Shown here in pieces: positions 25,446-39,708 of a DNA stretch of 64,000 nucleotides (position 1 is its first letter; the number at the start of each line of letters is the position of its first letter). Source of the DNA: Physella acuta (taxonomy: Eukaryota > Mollusca > Gastropoda > Physidae); assembly GCF_028476545.1 (NCBI RefSeq), contig NW_026733216.1, positions 48,501-112,500 on the forward strand, written 5' to 3'. A program made the position numbers and the translations under genes. The notes under the pieces were generated by a model that was not told where the DNA came from, did not search any database, and worked only from the letters and a program-made list of their open reading frames with translations.

Positions 25446-28440
25446 AATGGCTACAAATATGTTCTGGTTTAATTTTATATTAACACATATTTCTAGAATA
25501 TTTATTACGTCTTAGTAAAAATATCGGAATATTGATTTTACCTATAACGTATTGTTACATACATTTTACATGCATAATAAAAGTAAATATCTGATAATTC
25601 TAACAGAAAACTCGCAAACTTTAAAATGAATTAGTTTTCATACCTCTGAATTTTTGGTACTGTGTTCAATGTTAAATTAAGGTATCCATTTTAACGTAGA
25701 AAATGTTCCAGTATTAAAGTACACAAAAAAACAACTCCGAATCAAAGCTACGAAAAAGACAACTAAACACAGCCTATTTAACGGAAATATTTTTTTTTTA
25801 TTTCTTCAGCTTTACGACACAAGATGTTTGTACACGTCCCAAATTACGAATGTTAAAGCTTTATTCCTTCATATTTTTTAACACACTTCAGGCCTATAAT
25901 ATATGTTCCAAAGTATAACTACCGATTCTGTATCCTGATGAAAATGTATCTTAAAGTTTAGTACTTCATCGTTTAACGGAATAAAATATTGAACACAATC
26001 TACGACTGACTGATACGCATTGCCTGTACTCTTTTACTTTACTAACAGTAGAGTCACGATCAGCTATTTTTGAAAATAATTGGAAATTAGGAAATCGAGA
26101 CTGGCATGACGCTTTACATCAATATCCAAGTTCCACACATTCGTTGTTTTTTGTAACAAACATGCAATTATTTTTATAAAAACATGATTCTTACAGGTTT
26201 GGCTTTATTGGTCATTAATATTTATTTAATTCAAAAGTAATGAGTCATTAATATTTATTTAATGAAATATAATGATTGTGTTAAAATGTTGAAACTTACG
26301 ATTTTTCACGTCTTCTTGTACCATATTTAAAAAAAAAATTACATACAGTTTATTAAGGCTGTTTTGTTGTATTCCCATTGAATTAAGTTCACAGTATTTA
26401 TAATTGTATCCATAATCTCAATATTATATCTAATGCATGCTATATTACTTACATTTACATTACTTTCAAAGTGTTAAAAGTTTTATAAAATTACCATCAG
26501 GCTATTGAAATAACACCTCGCGAATTGTAATGTGGGAAGTTACCATCACAACACACACCTTGCAATGTGAGTGTAAAATAAGCATGCAGTGCATTGACCG
26601 CTCTCACTGCGAATGAGAAAGAACATGAACAAAACTACTGTCATCACCTGCGCAGGTTGTGAATGGACCGCTCACCTTACCTATACTCACCCGTGTTTAA
26701 TTATCACGGCTTATCAGATCGATGGTACTTAGCAACAATCATGGAGAAAATGGTAGAGAACTCGTGGCTGACAAGCATTGATTGTATGGGGCATGGGGAT
26801 TGTTAAAGCAGTGTAAAAATTATCAAGTTATTCAACACGAGAGTTGTGTAAAGAGCAGCAGCTTTGTTATAGGTGTCAACTCAATCTTCTCCATGTTTGG
26901 CTAAATAGCTCACATCGAGTCACAAGGTATGACAGAGTTTTTTCACAACGAATACGCGAGACAAAGGTCAGATTAATGTAAGATGCAAGACAATAGGGGA
27001 GGGGTAATTAAACTATTTGCTTGTTGAATGTTGTTAATAATGTTGTTTAAGTAAATATATTAGTAAGGGGAGGGGTATGTGTTATAGGTAAGATAAAATA
27101 TCGCTAATATTATAAAGAGCTGAAAGAAAACAAATGTTTTCTTTTCGTTGATAAATAAAAAATACAATAAAAACAATTATTTATAAAAAAATAATTTTCT
27201 AAAAATCTATGGGAAGAAATCAGTTTTTAAAAATGCATTACAATTTATTCTAGGAACTTTGACTAGTAATTCCGTGCGCTTTACAACTTTGAAAAAATAA
27301 ATTAAAGACATACCTTGTATCTACACTATCTTACCTATCATAGACCTTGGTAGATGACAAAAATTAACACTAGGTTTGTCAAAATGTTAACTAATCCAAA
27401 TCAGTTTAATCACTTCGGACTTAAAGACGTGCCGGTTATTAAAACTTCAAAATTCCCTATGTTAGTCTCGAGGTGTGCTACTGTAAAACAGATTCTATTT
27501 GATGTGCAGAAATATAAGAGAAAAATATTCCACTCCTTCACATTTTAAAATTATACAGTTCACAAAGACGTAATTTACAGAGTACTACAGTAGGAAAGAG
27601 TCCCTGTAAAGCAATTACAACTTAACCACGAACAATAAATATTAGATGAACCGCAAGCGCAATATTTAGATTTAATGAATTCAAATAGTGATGTTCTGCA
27701 CTAATTCTACTCTCAAATCTAACGCTAAATGCACTTAACTTCCTTCAAGCTCAGAGGCAAATGTTGTTGCCTATATGTATACGTCTTCTTTCCAACTTTC
27801 TCTCTTCCTCTTATTTTTTTACCGTTCTTTAAAATATTCATCAATCGATTAAATTTTTACCTGAAGCCAGGAAACTGTATGTGTGTTGACAAGCGAATGA
27901 TATATCTAGCTAATGGATTCATTGAATCTATACAACCGCCTGATGTACGCTGGCAATGAGCTGTTTGGTTCACCTCACTAAAACCTAATCATAGCCAATT
28001 TGTGCGAATGATATAAATTAATTTTATATTAGTCTTTCATTTATGAAAAAAATAAACCAGCTTGAAATAAAAATCATTTTGCGAGACCTATTCATCGAAA
28101 TGGGTGATGTTTTAAAACGTTACTTCGAGTTAATGGAATCTGCATTGAAAATATTGCATATATTTTACTGTATTTTTATGCTCAATGTATTTCTTTTCAT
28201 TTAAAAAAAAACCATCCAGCAATTTGATGTATAACTATCTTGTATGGTAGTCAGTATGTTGCTGAGTGTAAACTGCTTAGATAACTCCGCATCTTGTTAG
28301 AAGGTCGTTAGTAGAGGTGTACGTGTAAATATCGTGTTGCAAGTACACTTCTGTTTTCAGACCTAACGATCCACTTGGCCAATGAAGTATAGAATGTTGC
28401 TTGACCTTTGCAAGTGAATTAGAGTTCAACTGTTTGTGTG
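25446..28440. other. Intergenic stretch, no gene seen
   Basis: About 3 kb of AT-rich DNA. Short ORFs (27354-27548, 27729-27959 plus) show no recognisable motif and are probably chance. Confidence 0.5.
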
Positions 28441-28595
28441 ACCTCAGCACTATAACGTTATTTAGGTACCCGTCAGATGTGCGTAGACTCAGGGATGTTC
28501 TACTGACTCGAACACGGATTCGAACTCGAGTCTTTTGGGTTAGCAGTCTAGCGCTGTACCGCTAGACCATTTAAACTGTCAGGTTAGAAAAGAGA
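28440..28595 (-). mobile_element. tRNA-derived SINE, minus orientation
   Basis: The reverse complement reads ATGGTCTAGCGGTACAGCGC, GACTGCTAACCC and GAGTTCGAATCC, an A box and B box in tRNA spacing, followed by the family body phrase CATCTGACGGGTACCTAA. Confidence 0.65.
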
Positions 28596-28644
28596 AGTTT
28601 ACTTTACTACTACGGAGCTTGTCAGATGCACAGCCGCTCTTATA

Positions 28645-28740
28645 TCCCCTAACGTGGTCAGGTACCCATCAGAGCTGAGTGAACTCAGCGACGGCTTGCA
28701 GACTCAAGCCCAAAACCGAGATCAGAACCATAAATCTGTT
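28645..28740 (-). mobile_element. SINE body fragment, minus orientation
   Basis: The reverse complement contains CTCAGCTCTGATGGGTACCT, the most conserved body phrase of the family, preceded by a decayed head. Confidence 0.5.
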
Positions 28741-29840
28741 ACTAGAGCAAAGTTGAAGTAACCTTCGATCTCCTTGGTTGGGATTTGTTATAGATAGACT
28801 AGCAGCTGGTCATAGATTACGGATTGGCCTTTTCGCACTAGATCAAGACTAAAGCAATGCGTCTTTTAGCTCAATTTTTATGATAAAACACGATAAGATA
28901 AACACTAGAACCATTCTAAAGTTAGCCATTGATCACATAATACCTAAGTTATCTTCAAATCTTTCCTGGCTTCGCCTTTGTGTTGCTAGTCATGTTTGAA
29001 TGTTAAGATCGTGCCTTCAACCCTTCCGTACACTACGATTTTAGTTTAGACTACAATTTGTTTGAACAACGCAAGGAGAGTATAGATTTTTTTTAGATTA
29101 TGACGAGAACGAACAAAAAAAATCGGATGATGAAATGATGTGTGGTTAAGTCTAATCGTAAGTTGTAGTTCAGTTCCTGATATGGCATGAGGGTTGGAGC
29201 GATAGTTTGTTTAATGCGATGTTCAGACGGTAATTACAATGAAGGTTACTGTGAGATCTAGTTTAATGCAGTGTTCATCCGGTAATAACAAAAATGCTAC
29301 CGTGAGAATAAGTTTTAATGGGATGTTTACACAGTAATTACTTATTGAGAGCCATCGACATCTCTCAAACAAAATTAAACAGATATAAATCTATTAGTAA
29401 TTATGATCAGTATTTATGAAAACAAGTTATACATGTAGGCCTATATTGGATTAAAAAGATTTTACAGTTTGAACCAAAAATGTTAATATGGCTATTTTCC
29501 CATCCCCTCCCATTCAGTATTTTCAAGGTTAAAACGAATTTCTATAGGAAATAGTAAAAAGCTTTGCAATATATGATCAAGCCTAAACTAAAACTACATT
29601 TTGGTAACATTTTAAATATTACAATTTTTAAATTTGACTTAGGGATATCATTCGATTGTACATTTTTTTAGACTGGAATTATTTTAAACTGCCTTCAGCC
29701 GATCCCCATTTTAGTATAAATAAGATCAGCTCATGTAAGTTTGTTATAATTTACCTAAAATTTATTCAAAATAACAATACATTTTACAAGCAACTGAAAG
29801 ATCAGCTATATCGAAAACTTTGTACAATTCATAACTTATG
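28741..29840. other. Intergenic stretch, no gene seen
   Basis: Three loosely similar phrases (TTTAATGCGATGTTCAGACGGTAATTAC type) occur at 29210-29340 as a degenerate tandem triplication of about 60 bp. Otherwise unremarkable. Confidence 0.4.

Positions 29841-29841
<1 letters not shown>

Positions 29842-29930
<89 letters not shown>
29842..29930. repeat. (AT)n microsatellite
   Basis: AT run of about 89 bp, directly followed by a dispersed-repeat end (CTAGCTGCAAACCCGTGCTC). Confidence 0.95.
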
Positions 29931-29931
<1 letters not shown>

Positions 29932-30345
29932 TAGCTGCAAACCCGTGCTCCGCCACGGTAAATCTTTGGAAAAGTGCCAACTTGGGAACAGAACAAAACG
30001 CAACACAACACAAACAAAAAAGAAATCACAAACACAACACAACCACAAAAGAAAACACAAACACAATGCAAACACAAACGAAAACACAATGGCAGCACAC
30101 AAACACAAAAGAAAAAACAAACGCAAATAAAAACACAAATGAAAACACCAACACAATGCAAATACAAACGCAAAAAAACACAAAAGAAAAAACAAACACA
30201 ACACTCATAACATAAACACAATTTAAATGCAAACATAAACGCATAGTGCTCACAGTTTAGCCCATGGCGCCAAATCGCACCCTGAACAAGCGCCGGCGGA
30301 CGCGCCTGATTCAGTGAATGACTATAAAAATCCCAGCTTGTCCGC
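29931..30345. repeat. Dispersed-repeat end plus CAAACACAA-rich simple repeat
   Basis: CTAGCTGCAAACCCGTGCTC opens the stretch. A purine/C-rich run of ACAAACACAAAAGAAAACAC-like units follows at 29990-30240, then CGCCGGCGGACGCGCC. It looks like a non-autonomous element with an expanded interior repeat. The long ORFs on both strands are low-complexity artefacts. Confidence 0.6.
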
Positions 30346-32635
30346 AAACGGAAAGTTAGATTAATAATAGTAAAGATTACGTTCAGTGTATAAAATAAAT
30401 AAATGGCAGTATTTAAAATATCCCTTTTTTACCTACCACATTGCACTTAATCTATGCATGCATTTATTTTCAGAATTTTTTAAAAAAAATAACAATAGAA
30501 TTACATGACTAAAACCATTTTTTGCACACTTAATGAACGTTATGACGCGTCTATAACAGTGCAGAATAGTTGATTAAAAATTATTTTTAGTGAACAGGAC
30601 GTTTGGTGAATAAAATAAATAAAAGATAGCCTTTTATCAATCAATGCAAATTATAATATTCCAACAATAATGTCCTCTGCACATTTGCATTCATATTTTG
30701 CTAATTACATTATTGCAACAATAATTCCTTCTAGGAGGACCATAGATTTTGGAATCACATTTTTTTTCAATTTGCGTTAGTTGAATTTATTTTTAAATTA
30801 CCTCCCTTGGAAAATTACAAAACAGTTTAATTCGTTTATTCGACCCTATCATTATTAAAATGTATCGACTTTTTCTAGGAATCTAAACGAAAATGATATT
30901 TGACATTGATCATTTTAATATGTTTTAGCAATGTGTGTGTATTTAATATTTTCTTTACGTTATGCAAAAGAGTAAAAACAGCGGCAACTATAAAATAAAT
31001 TTATTTAAGTCGTTATATAAACAAACCCTACTCATTTACAATAAGTCAATGCAATGCACTGAAAAGCACTGCATGGTGCGATGTTTACTTTTATAGTTCA
31101 AAAATCTATAGCGATGGCAGACTGTCACACTACCTAGCCGCATATATTATAAAAGATATATGCAGCTATGTTAAAACTGTTCTTAAATGTACTACGTAAT
31201 TGCACGTTGATGCATATATGCGACACATTTTTTAAATCAAATAACAGTTGTGTTTTTATGTAATGACTGCATTTTGAATGTATATTTAAGCTCGGAATAA
31301 GCTATATAGCATTATATAGGCCTACATGAATTATTATCTTTCGAAAAAAAACAATGTAGGTTGAACGGATACATTTTTTTGCAAATACCAGTGAACTATT
31401 AATTTATCATTGTAGAACTAACTGACAATTAAAAATATTAACATATTTTAGATGACAATAAATTGTGTATGTTCATATGTAAAAGCAACACAACTGCTTA
31501 GTATTTATAGGCAGCCTGCACAGATAAATCTAGAAATAGCACAATCGCAATGATGAAGGAAAGGACGGAAACTTGACAAGGGAAATAACTCCAGATTATC
31601 AAGTTGTTTATATTCATCAGTTTTTATTTCATCCAATTATGCCACAAACCCATGTTTTTTTAGAAGCACGTCAATAAAGCATCATTAAGATAATTAGTGC
31701 ATTAACGAAATGTTTTTGCTTGACCGAGAAACCAAATTATGGTCAATGTTGTCTGTGAACATCGGCATACAGTGACATTACGTTTGATTACATGATATTT
31801 TTATAAGCTTGTCGCCGGTTGCAGAGTATACAGACAGCTAGTTAACTATTTCACAGGCGCTAATTAAGCATAAAATCTCATAATTATTATTTTATGAATT
31901 TCAGATCAGGTAAAACCGAACCAACATCCAATAAAAACAACGGACACCGGGATAAAAAACAACTACATGGGCCTACAACTTAATTTTTTTAAGAAAAAAA
32001 ATATGTTAGTTTGCCTAATTCTTCGTTTGTGTTTGGTTTTTACAGTTGAAATAAATAACATGAACCAGAAAAGTATTAAAATTTACCACTTAACACAATG
32101 TTGATATAGTAAATGCATGTGATTCAACGATGGACAATTATTTGTCTGTTCACATAGAGGTAAATACATTTTTTTTTAAAAATAGCCTTAATTTTTGAAT
32201 GATTTGTTCATATATGGGTAATTACATTTAAAAAAATTAATGCTTTTGATTTTCAAATTATTTGTTTGTATATAGGTAAATGCACGCTTAAAATATAATG
32301 ATTATATGTTTCAATAACAATATTGTCTATGTTGTGACCCATATTATAATATATTATTCTTTATATCCATAGAGACTAGCATTGAATTAGCAACTTACCC
32401 TTCTAGATGACAATGATTATTTTATATTCCTTAATGTATTTCCTAAAATAATCTTTACAGATGTTAATGAACATGCGATTAAAATTTCAACTATATTACG
32501 ATGATTGTTTTAAAACTTATGTTAAAAATATAATGTACAATGGCGTTTAGATAAACCTAATGTATTGATTTATAAATACTGAAAACGGTATCTAATATAA
32601 TGCAGTGAAGAAAATAGTACAGGGTATAAACAATA
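30346..32635. other. AT-rich intergenic stretch downstream of gene E
   Basis: I see no gene or named repeat in this 2.3-kb stretch. No clear AATAAA was found within 80 bp past the gene E stop at 32636. Confidence 0.5.
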
Positions 32636-35600
32636 TTAAAATCCTTCAAGCGATGTACTAGGGTCAGAGTTCATGGGTGCTATCCGGTTGGTAGAGGTCA
32701 ACGCTCGTGACGTCAGAGCTGTGTTGAAGCGGGTCACGGTGACACTTTCCTCCGGCAGGTAGACGGCGGCGAAGACCTTGGGCAGGAAGAGAAAGACCAG
32801 CGCCACCGTGTGGTTGAGGATGAGCGAGACAGAGAGCAGCAGCACACGGACGTACTCACGTCCAGCCGTGAAGTAGGTGGGGATGAAGGCCAGCCAGATG
32901 ACCAGCGTGGTGGACACGCACATCGAGATGAACCGGGACTCGTTGAAGTTGTCCGGAAGTTTCCGGGTCTTGAAGGCGAAGACGGAACAAAGGGAGACAA
33001 GGACGAGGTTGTAGGCCAGGAAGGACGATAACCCTGGGAGAGTCATGTCACAGTTGAGCTCCACGAATTTTTCTGTGGCGACGGGTTGGGTTTTCTTGGC
33101 GGTTGGTCGGTACACGACGTACATGTAGATACAGAGGCCAATCTGAATCGAAAAAACATAAAATGTATAATTCATTGTTTCAAAAATTTCCATTTTATGC
33201 CATTAATTTGTTTTGCAAAAATATTTCCGAATAAATTCGATAGCTTTAATATCTTAAAAAACAAGAATGGATTAATATTTGATTGCATAAAGACAGTAAG
33301 ATGCGTATTGCTTTTCATTATAATAAAAAGGAAAAATGTAAATCAAAATATGACTTGATTTTCTCGTAATCACTTGATATAATAATTTTTATGTTTATAA
33401 TCATGAGAATGTTTTAATTATTCAATTTAGTAAATAAATTCATTAGTTTTGTATTCCATTTAGAATCAAACAATTTTTCAAGTGCTTTTCTCTGTAAGCT
33501 AGTTTGTGAAAACCTTTTTAAAACCTGATGTCAGCGTAAGCAAAATGTTTATATTGAATTAATAATTACATGTTCTGACTAAAAGTAAAATAAAGTTACC
33601 TGAATGAGGATTAAAACCAGCGACATGATGATCTGAGACTGTGGACTAACGAACCTGGGTCTCTTGTTGGTTTTACTGCTGTGCTGGAAGATTCTGAAGA
33701 TCCGAACGGCCTTGACCAACAGCGGCGCGTAAAGGGTTGCGAAGCTGAGACAGAACATGAAGTACAGTACACCGCAGGTGTTGGGGGTGGGGTAGCTCTG
33801 GAAACTTATGACTGTGACGTAGCCAGCAAATATGGCGAGAATCTGAATCAGGCTTAGCTCTCTGCTTGCGGCCTTGATGACGCGGTTTTCGCGTAGATAA
33901 ATATAAGACGCGGTGACGTAACACGTCACTAATAAAGCTACAACAGCAAAACTGATTTGAATAATTGATAAGGGGCTGGACATCCCAGGGTGGCTTAATG
34001 AAATGGGTACACATGTTGTGTAGTTGGTCTCCGGGTCTGGCCAGGTGAATGGCTCACACTCCTGGCAAGCTGTGTTCTTGTTGATTATCCTCTCATTGTT
34101 ACGACAAAACCTGCAGTCCCAGCAACAAGCTGGCGTTTTCTGGATCTTGTACTCACCCACAACACACGGCCGGCTGCACACAGACTCGGGACGGTTGGGG
34201 AAGTTAGAATTTTTATCTAAAGAAATGATCCTCTCTACAACTTTCAGATGGTTCCATGAGATATTGTTTTGAGTGTAGGTTATATTTCCTGAAGACACGT
34301 CGTAGAAAGCCACTTCTCGTTTTATAACCCCAAGCACCGTTTCATTACCCGTAGATCCATAGCCAAAAGGTACCATAACTTTGTCATAAGACATTTGATA
34401 CACTACATACTTTCCTATAGAATCCCCGTTTGAATTAAACTCTATTCGCCCGCTGTAGCCCTGGAACTTTTCCCCTCTCAGTCTCTGGTATAGGTCGTCA
34501 CTTTTGACACAGTCGCGGACGTCAGTTCCTGTCGCGTTGGGACACAAAGCTGAGATAACTCTGTCTGCAGCTTGAGCAAGGGCGAGAACCGAGTCCATGC
34601 TTAGCGTAGCGAACGTTTGAAAATCAAACTTAGTCGAGTGTAGTAGGCTGATATTCGGATCGCACGTTCCCGCGTCAAACGAACAATGTTTTAAGCTTTC
34701 CCATGTGGGTTTGAACCAGGGATTCGAGCTTGTCAACACATTTTGTCTCTCAATGTACGAATAAAACTCCTGTATAAGCGGGGCGTAGAACGAAAACACA
34801 AAAGCACCAGAAAAATAATCTTTGATCGAAGCTAAACTTTCAGCAGTGGCAAACGCCATAGCGTCACTACACACCCACACAAACTGGCCCGTACCATTCA
34901 GACGGTCTAACGATACTAGTAAGTTTGACAATGGTTTCTCATCAATGAATGCCACTACTACTCTAGCTCGGGGATATGTGAGGAGTTCATAAGCCGTCTC
35001 GTCCATGTTTTCAGTGTAACTGATTCGATGCCACGTCGCCAGGCATATGCCAAACTTCTGAGCTAAAGTTTTAATAGTATCAAACGCTCGCTCTCCATAA
35101 GTCCCTTCTAAGTAAACAATAGACAAATACGACCAGCCATTGTCAGATATAAACTTCAGTATGGCTTCCACTTGATACTTATCAGGACTAATCACTCTAA
35201 AGAAATACGGATGATTACTTTTATCACTAAACTCATCCGACGTAGTCGAATACCCAATGAGTGGTATTTTAGCAGCGGTGTAGAGGAAAGATATCGGAGC
35301 AGCAGAGACGCTCATGATGGGCGACAGTATACCGATAACATCGTAAAAAGGTAGAGGCGATTGCTGGGAGTCACCTGACGTCGAGGTATTGAGCTCCAGC
35401 TTCTCACACTGACTCTCAGAACGAGGTAAGAACGCCAGCGACTGAGCTATGGCTGTAGATTTGGACGAGCAGTCGTTTAAAATATAAAAGCCTAGTGTGA
35501 TGTTGGGCAGAAGGTTTTCTTGTTGGTTGACCATTTCGACGGCAAACGCCACGGACTCCGTGTATTCTATGGTCCAGGATCCAGGAAAAATGACGTCACT

Positions 35601-35810
35601 GCACAAGTTCTCCGAGTTTGGGAGTGTCGCCATCATCAGGGCGCCTATGTTGATGTCGCCTGGTTTGGCGTACACTCGTCTGTCCAGTCCGTAGAACAAC
35701 ACGTCGCCGGGTGCAGGTTCTAATCCACACTGGCATCTGACCAGGTTTTTGCTGGAGAATGTTAAAAAAATAAAACCGCACAACACCGAGACGATGAGCT
35801 TTATTTTCAT
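32636..35810 (-). CDS. mGluR-like class C GPCR, gene E (2 exons, 905 aa)
   Basis: Exon 1 is 35810..33600 (737 codons) and exon 2 is 33142..32636. The donor is CAG|GTAACT and the acceptor TTTTCGATTCAG|ATTGGC, same phase and site as gene D. Layout: signal peptide 1-25, Venus-flytrap about 32-530, cysteine-rich linker about 543-600, TM1-TM3 about 614-702, TM4 split at 737, TM5-TM7 in exon 2. Counterparts of the mGluR1 contacts are S167, S188, T190, D210, Y238, D316 and K436; the position of R78 is Tyr83. Linker and TM segments are almost identical to gene D, while parts of the ligand domain differ clearly. Loop 3 keeps FKTRKLPDNFNE, as expected for G-protein coupling. It is likely a plasma-membrane receptor for an amino-acid-like ligand. 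Confidence 0.9.
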
Positions 35811-37497
35811 GGCGATAAAAGCCAGTTGGTGTTGTCTAATTATTTGTTATCTGCATGCTTGCATTTTTCTTGTCGTCATACCATTGTAACTGATATTTCC
35901 AAATGTATTTTCCTTCATTAAATATTCATCACATTTTCTTGCCATAGATGTATTCAATCCCAATGTTCTAAAGGCTGCCAACATGTTTTCTCCCATAGTT
36001 CTGTAACGATAAAGAAAGTAACTATTACTTTTTACACCAAAGTCAACCATAAGTATTAAGATGAGAAATAAATCAGAACGTCTTAAAAAATCTAGCAGAA
36101 AACCAAATATTTTTTTATAAATACTGTACCATAAAATAATGTATTAAAGAGTTTTCAACCATGTCAATTGGATTCGATTTCTTACCAAAATTTTAACTAG
36201 ACTTCACATTTAACAAATAAAATATTAATCTATAGACCATATACTAATAATTTGAATATGTGTAATTTATTTCGTTATATAACAGTGTATTTAAAGTAAA
36301 ATATAAGTTTGAACACCCGAACGGATAATTTATCTAGAAAATTTAAGTTAACATTTAAGTATAATTAGCAATTTGTTGATGCACAGTTACGTAATTGAGT
36401 TTTAAAAACTCAAGAAAAATTAAGAAATAAAAAAATGTATTATAGAAAAATGTTTTTACTACCAATATTTTATGAGTGTTCATTTTGTTATAATTTAATA
36501 ATAAATAATTTATTTCTTTTTTTCTGCTCTTGTTTTAAATTAATCTAATTAATAATGATTAAAATGTGCATAGTAAATAAAACCGTTGCAACTCTGAGCA
36601 AAACTGCAATGTTAAATTAAAAAAATATATAATATAAAAGATTTAAAACGTTGACAATTCTATCACAATTTAAATTAACATTAAAATAATATTTAAAAGG
36701 CGAATTCAATTTACTATGTAACAGCTATAATATAAGATGAAATATAAAATAAAAAGTTTCATAACATTCTATTTCCATAAAATGTAACTTCATTAACGTA
36801 GGTTCTTGATTGAAACAAATAAAAACAATAAAAAACATATTTTTATGTATCCTCTAGACAAATCAGTTGAAAAGCGTCTTATTCTAAGCTCTTTATATTT
36901 CTCGTCGACACATAATAGACTTTTGAAGCACTGGACCAGAAATCGTCTTCCTAGTGAAATAAAAATTGATCTTTTCTTGTCAAGTTTTGACATGATGTTA
37001 TAGGAGAGAAAACTGCTGAGCGGATGGAGAGAGAATAGCGTAATCAAAAATTCTTGCGTATGAATAGAAGCTTTGTTACAATAATTTATTTCATGAAAAT
37101 GCTTGATAAAAATTATTTCCTTTTTATTTCATAAAGCTTCGTTGTTTGTTTTTTTTTTAATTTTAAACATTTTATTTAAAAACAACGAAACATGTATCTA
37201 ATTTTGTACATTTTTTTTCGATTAAAGTATTTGTAACATTTATTGGCGTATTGAAAATTAGCATAAAACATGATCAAGATTTTGTTGTACCTCAGATTTA
37301 ACAATCCTTCCGAAAAAAATTGAAACAAAATTAAAATAGAAAAATCCATATTATCAAGCCAATAAACTTCAACTATCCTATAAAAAAAATTCGTAAGCGC
37401 GTAAATGATTTATTGAAGGGAACAGAGGATGACATTTAAATGTAGAGATAAATTGTGTACAGATATACAATTAATTAAACAATGAATTAGTAGACTA

Positions 37498-37500
<3 letters not shown>
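35811..37500. other. Upstream flank of gene E and AT-rich intergenic DNA
   Basis: Very AT-rich. A 67-aa minus ORF at 35847-36050 is not recognisable and most likely lies in the 5' UTR region of gene E. No other feature is supported. Confidence 0.45.

Positions 37501-37501
<1 letters not shown>

Positions 37502-37592
<91 letters not shown>
37502..37592. repeat. (AT)n microsatellite
   Basis: AT run of about 90 bp. Confidence 0.95.
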
Positions 37593-37596
<4 letters not shown>

Positions 37597-38740
37597 GTTT
37601 ATATATACATATAAAATTCATAACCAGTCTCCATATGTTACCTTAATTATATGTGAAAATATCCCACCAATATTGCCAGCAATTTCGCATTACATCCAAA
37701 CGAAGCTCGTTTTATCTGAATGTATTAAAGTCAATTTTCTAGAAAAAAAACTTAAGCATTTTTTATTGAAAACGTTTTAGGGTTGTTTTTTTTTCCTCTT
37801 TTTACTAACTTATTAAACATTTACCAAATCACAAAATATTTTATCCCTAAAGCATGGCATAACTCTAACATTTATTTTTTTGTGTCGCACATCCGCTTCA
37901 ACAAAAAAAAATCAATTTAGACGCACGTGACATTAACGTCGTTGCGCTTCCCTACATGTTAAATGGAATTGAAAATCCAAGGGCTAATTGGATTCTTCCA
38001 GCATACGATTCCATTTTCTAAATATTTGAAGAGATATCCGCATCGGGGGATAATCTCCGAGATCAATTAACTCAGTCGGTCCCACCAGGGGTGCGTTTTA
38101 AAAGATTGCTGCTAAACTCAACGGAAGGATTAGTTCACTCCTCATTAGTTTGAATAGGGTAAATACGTTGGACTACAAGAATCTGATAATGATTAAATCG
38201 ATTTTTAAGGTTTATTTCTGTTTTTCTATCACGATAAAGTGCTTGTGGGAGGAAATTAAACGTTTCAATAAGTAGGATAAAGATTTATTGAAGAATAGTT
38301 TACTGCGGAATAAAATATTAACTCATTACTTTGGCATGTTAGTACAAAATGAAAGAACGGTTACAAAAAGAATACGTTCAAAAGATATCCCTAATTATTT
38401 ATATAGGCTATGTTTATTTTTAAAAATATTACCTAAGCACTTTAGAAGATCTTGCATTAAAAGCTGGTCAATATAAATCTATAAATCTATAATGCAAATA
38501 CAAAATTAATATAAATTAATTTCTGCTAATTTATATACCCAGGTGATTGTAATTTTCGAAAAACATAATTACAAAATGTTTCCACTCTCCACAGACTCCC
38601 GTCGCTCTTTTTTACTTTTTCCCAATTATCCTTCGTATCTTTTCAACCTGCTCCACGTCGCCGTGTTTTCGTGGCTCGACCATAGCGTTGTTTGCCTTGG
38701 AGGTTCCATTCCAAAGTTTGTCTGGCTCTGATGCTGTGTC
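37593..38740. other. Intergenic stretch, no gene seen
   Basis: A 62-codon plus ORF at 38288-38476 has no recognisable motif. The remainder is AT-rich. Confidence 0.45.
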
Positions 38741-38743
38741 TAT

Positions 38744-39129
38744 TCTGCTGCTTGTGTCTATTCTGCTGCTTGTGTCTATTCTGCTGCTTGTGTCTATTCT
38801 GCTGCTTGTGTCTATTCTGCTGTTGTGTCTATTCTGCTGCTGTGTCTATTCTGCTGCTTGTGTCTATTCTGCTGCTTGTGTCTATTCTGCTGCTTGTGTC
38901 TATTCTGCTGCTGTGTCTATTCTGCTGCTTGTGTCTATTCTGCTGCTTGTGTCTATTCTGCTGCTGTGTCTATTCTGCTGCTTTTGTCTATTCTGCTACT
39001 GTGTCTATTCTGCTGCTTGTGTCTATTCTGCTGCTTGTGTCTATTCTGCTGCTTGTGTCTATTCTGCTGCTTGTGTCTATTCTGCTGCTTGTGTCTATTC
39101 TGCTGCTGTGTCTATTCTGCTGCTATTCT
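38744..39129. repeat. Minisatellite, TGTCTATTCTGCTGCT 16-18-bp unit
   Basis: About 22 copies of TGTCTATTCTGCTGCTTG with a shorter variant lacking two to three bases. All three plus frames stay open because the unit has no stops, so the Cys/Leu-rich ORFs are artefacts. Confidence 0.95.
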
Positions 39130-39708
39130 GAGTCTATTGCCTCGCCAATCGCCATTTAATTTTCACGATTTACATTTTACTGGGTTTTTTGTCCACAAAT
39201 CTCCCATAGTTTGTTGTTTTTAATCTTGTCGTGCCATTATATTTTTATTATGTCCCTTAGGCCTTTTTTTTTCAAATCTGGATTCGTTTTAGTTGTTGTC
39301 TCTTTTGTCCACGATGTCTAGGATCTGTAGACCAGTAATCCAGCATAAAATTAGCTTCTCTTTAATGCTACATCTTCTGTCATTTATTGTGTCTTATAAA
39401 ATCTATTATGGACTTTCAATACAAACATCTATCAGCAGGACTGAGGTTGGGGAGGCGCAATGATTTATTGTTCCGATTTGTAGACGCAGTCATTTGATAC
39501 GTTTTTTACTCGAGGCGCTGGTTCAACATGTTTAGAAAATCCGAATCGTAAACAACAATTGGTATTTCATCAAGACGGCAAATGGGATAAACTGCAGTCG
39601 TCTGCTTGTCTAATTGCAATTGTCGGCTTGTCTAACTGCTATCGTTATCTTATAATTTTGTTTTATTTCAACTCGTTCATCTAGCTCATAGACGTTATTA
39701 CTGACGTC

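Noticed and set aside
29842-30347. ORFs rich in Phe/Cys/Val or Lys/Thr/Asn on opposite strands
   Set aside because: Low-complexity CAAACACAA repeat; composition alone explains them.
35847-36050. 67-aa minus ORF just upstream of gene E
   Set aside because: No motif, and the position fits the 5' UTR or promoter region; no paralogous ORF exists upstream of D or F.
38688-39223. Three overlapping Cys/Leu/Ser-rich ORFs resembling a cysteine-rich protein
   Set aside because: They are three frames of one stop-free minisatellite unit; no start context, signal or flanking exon.
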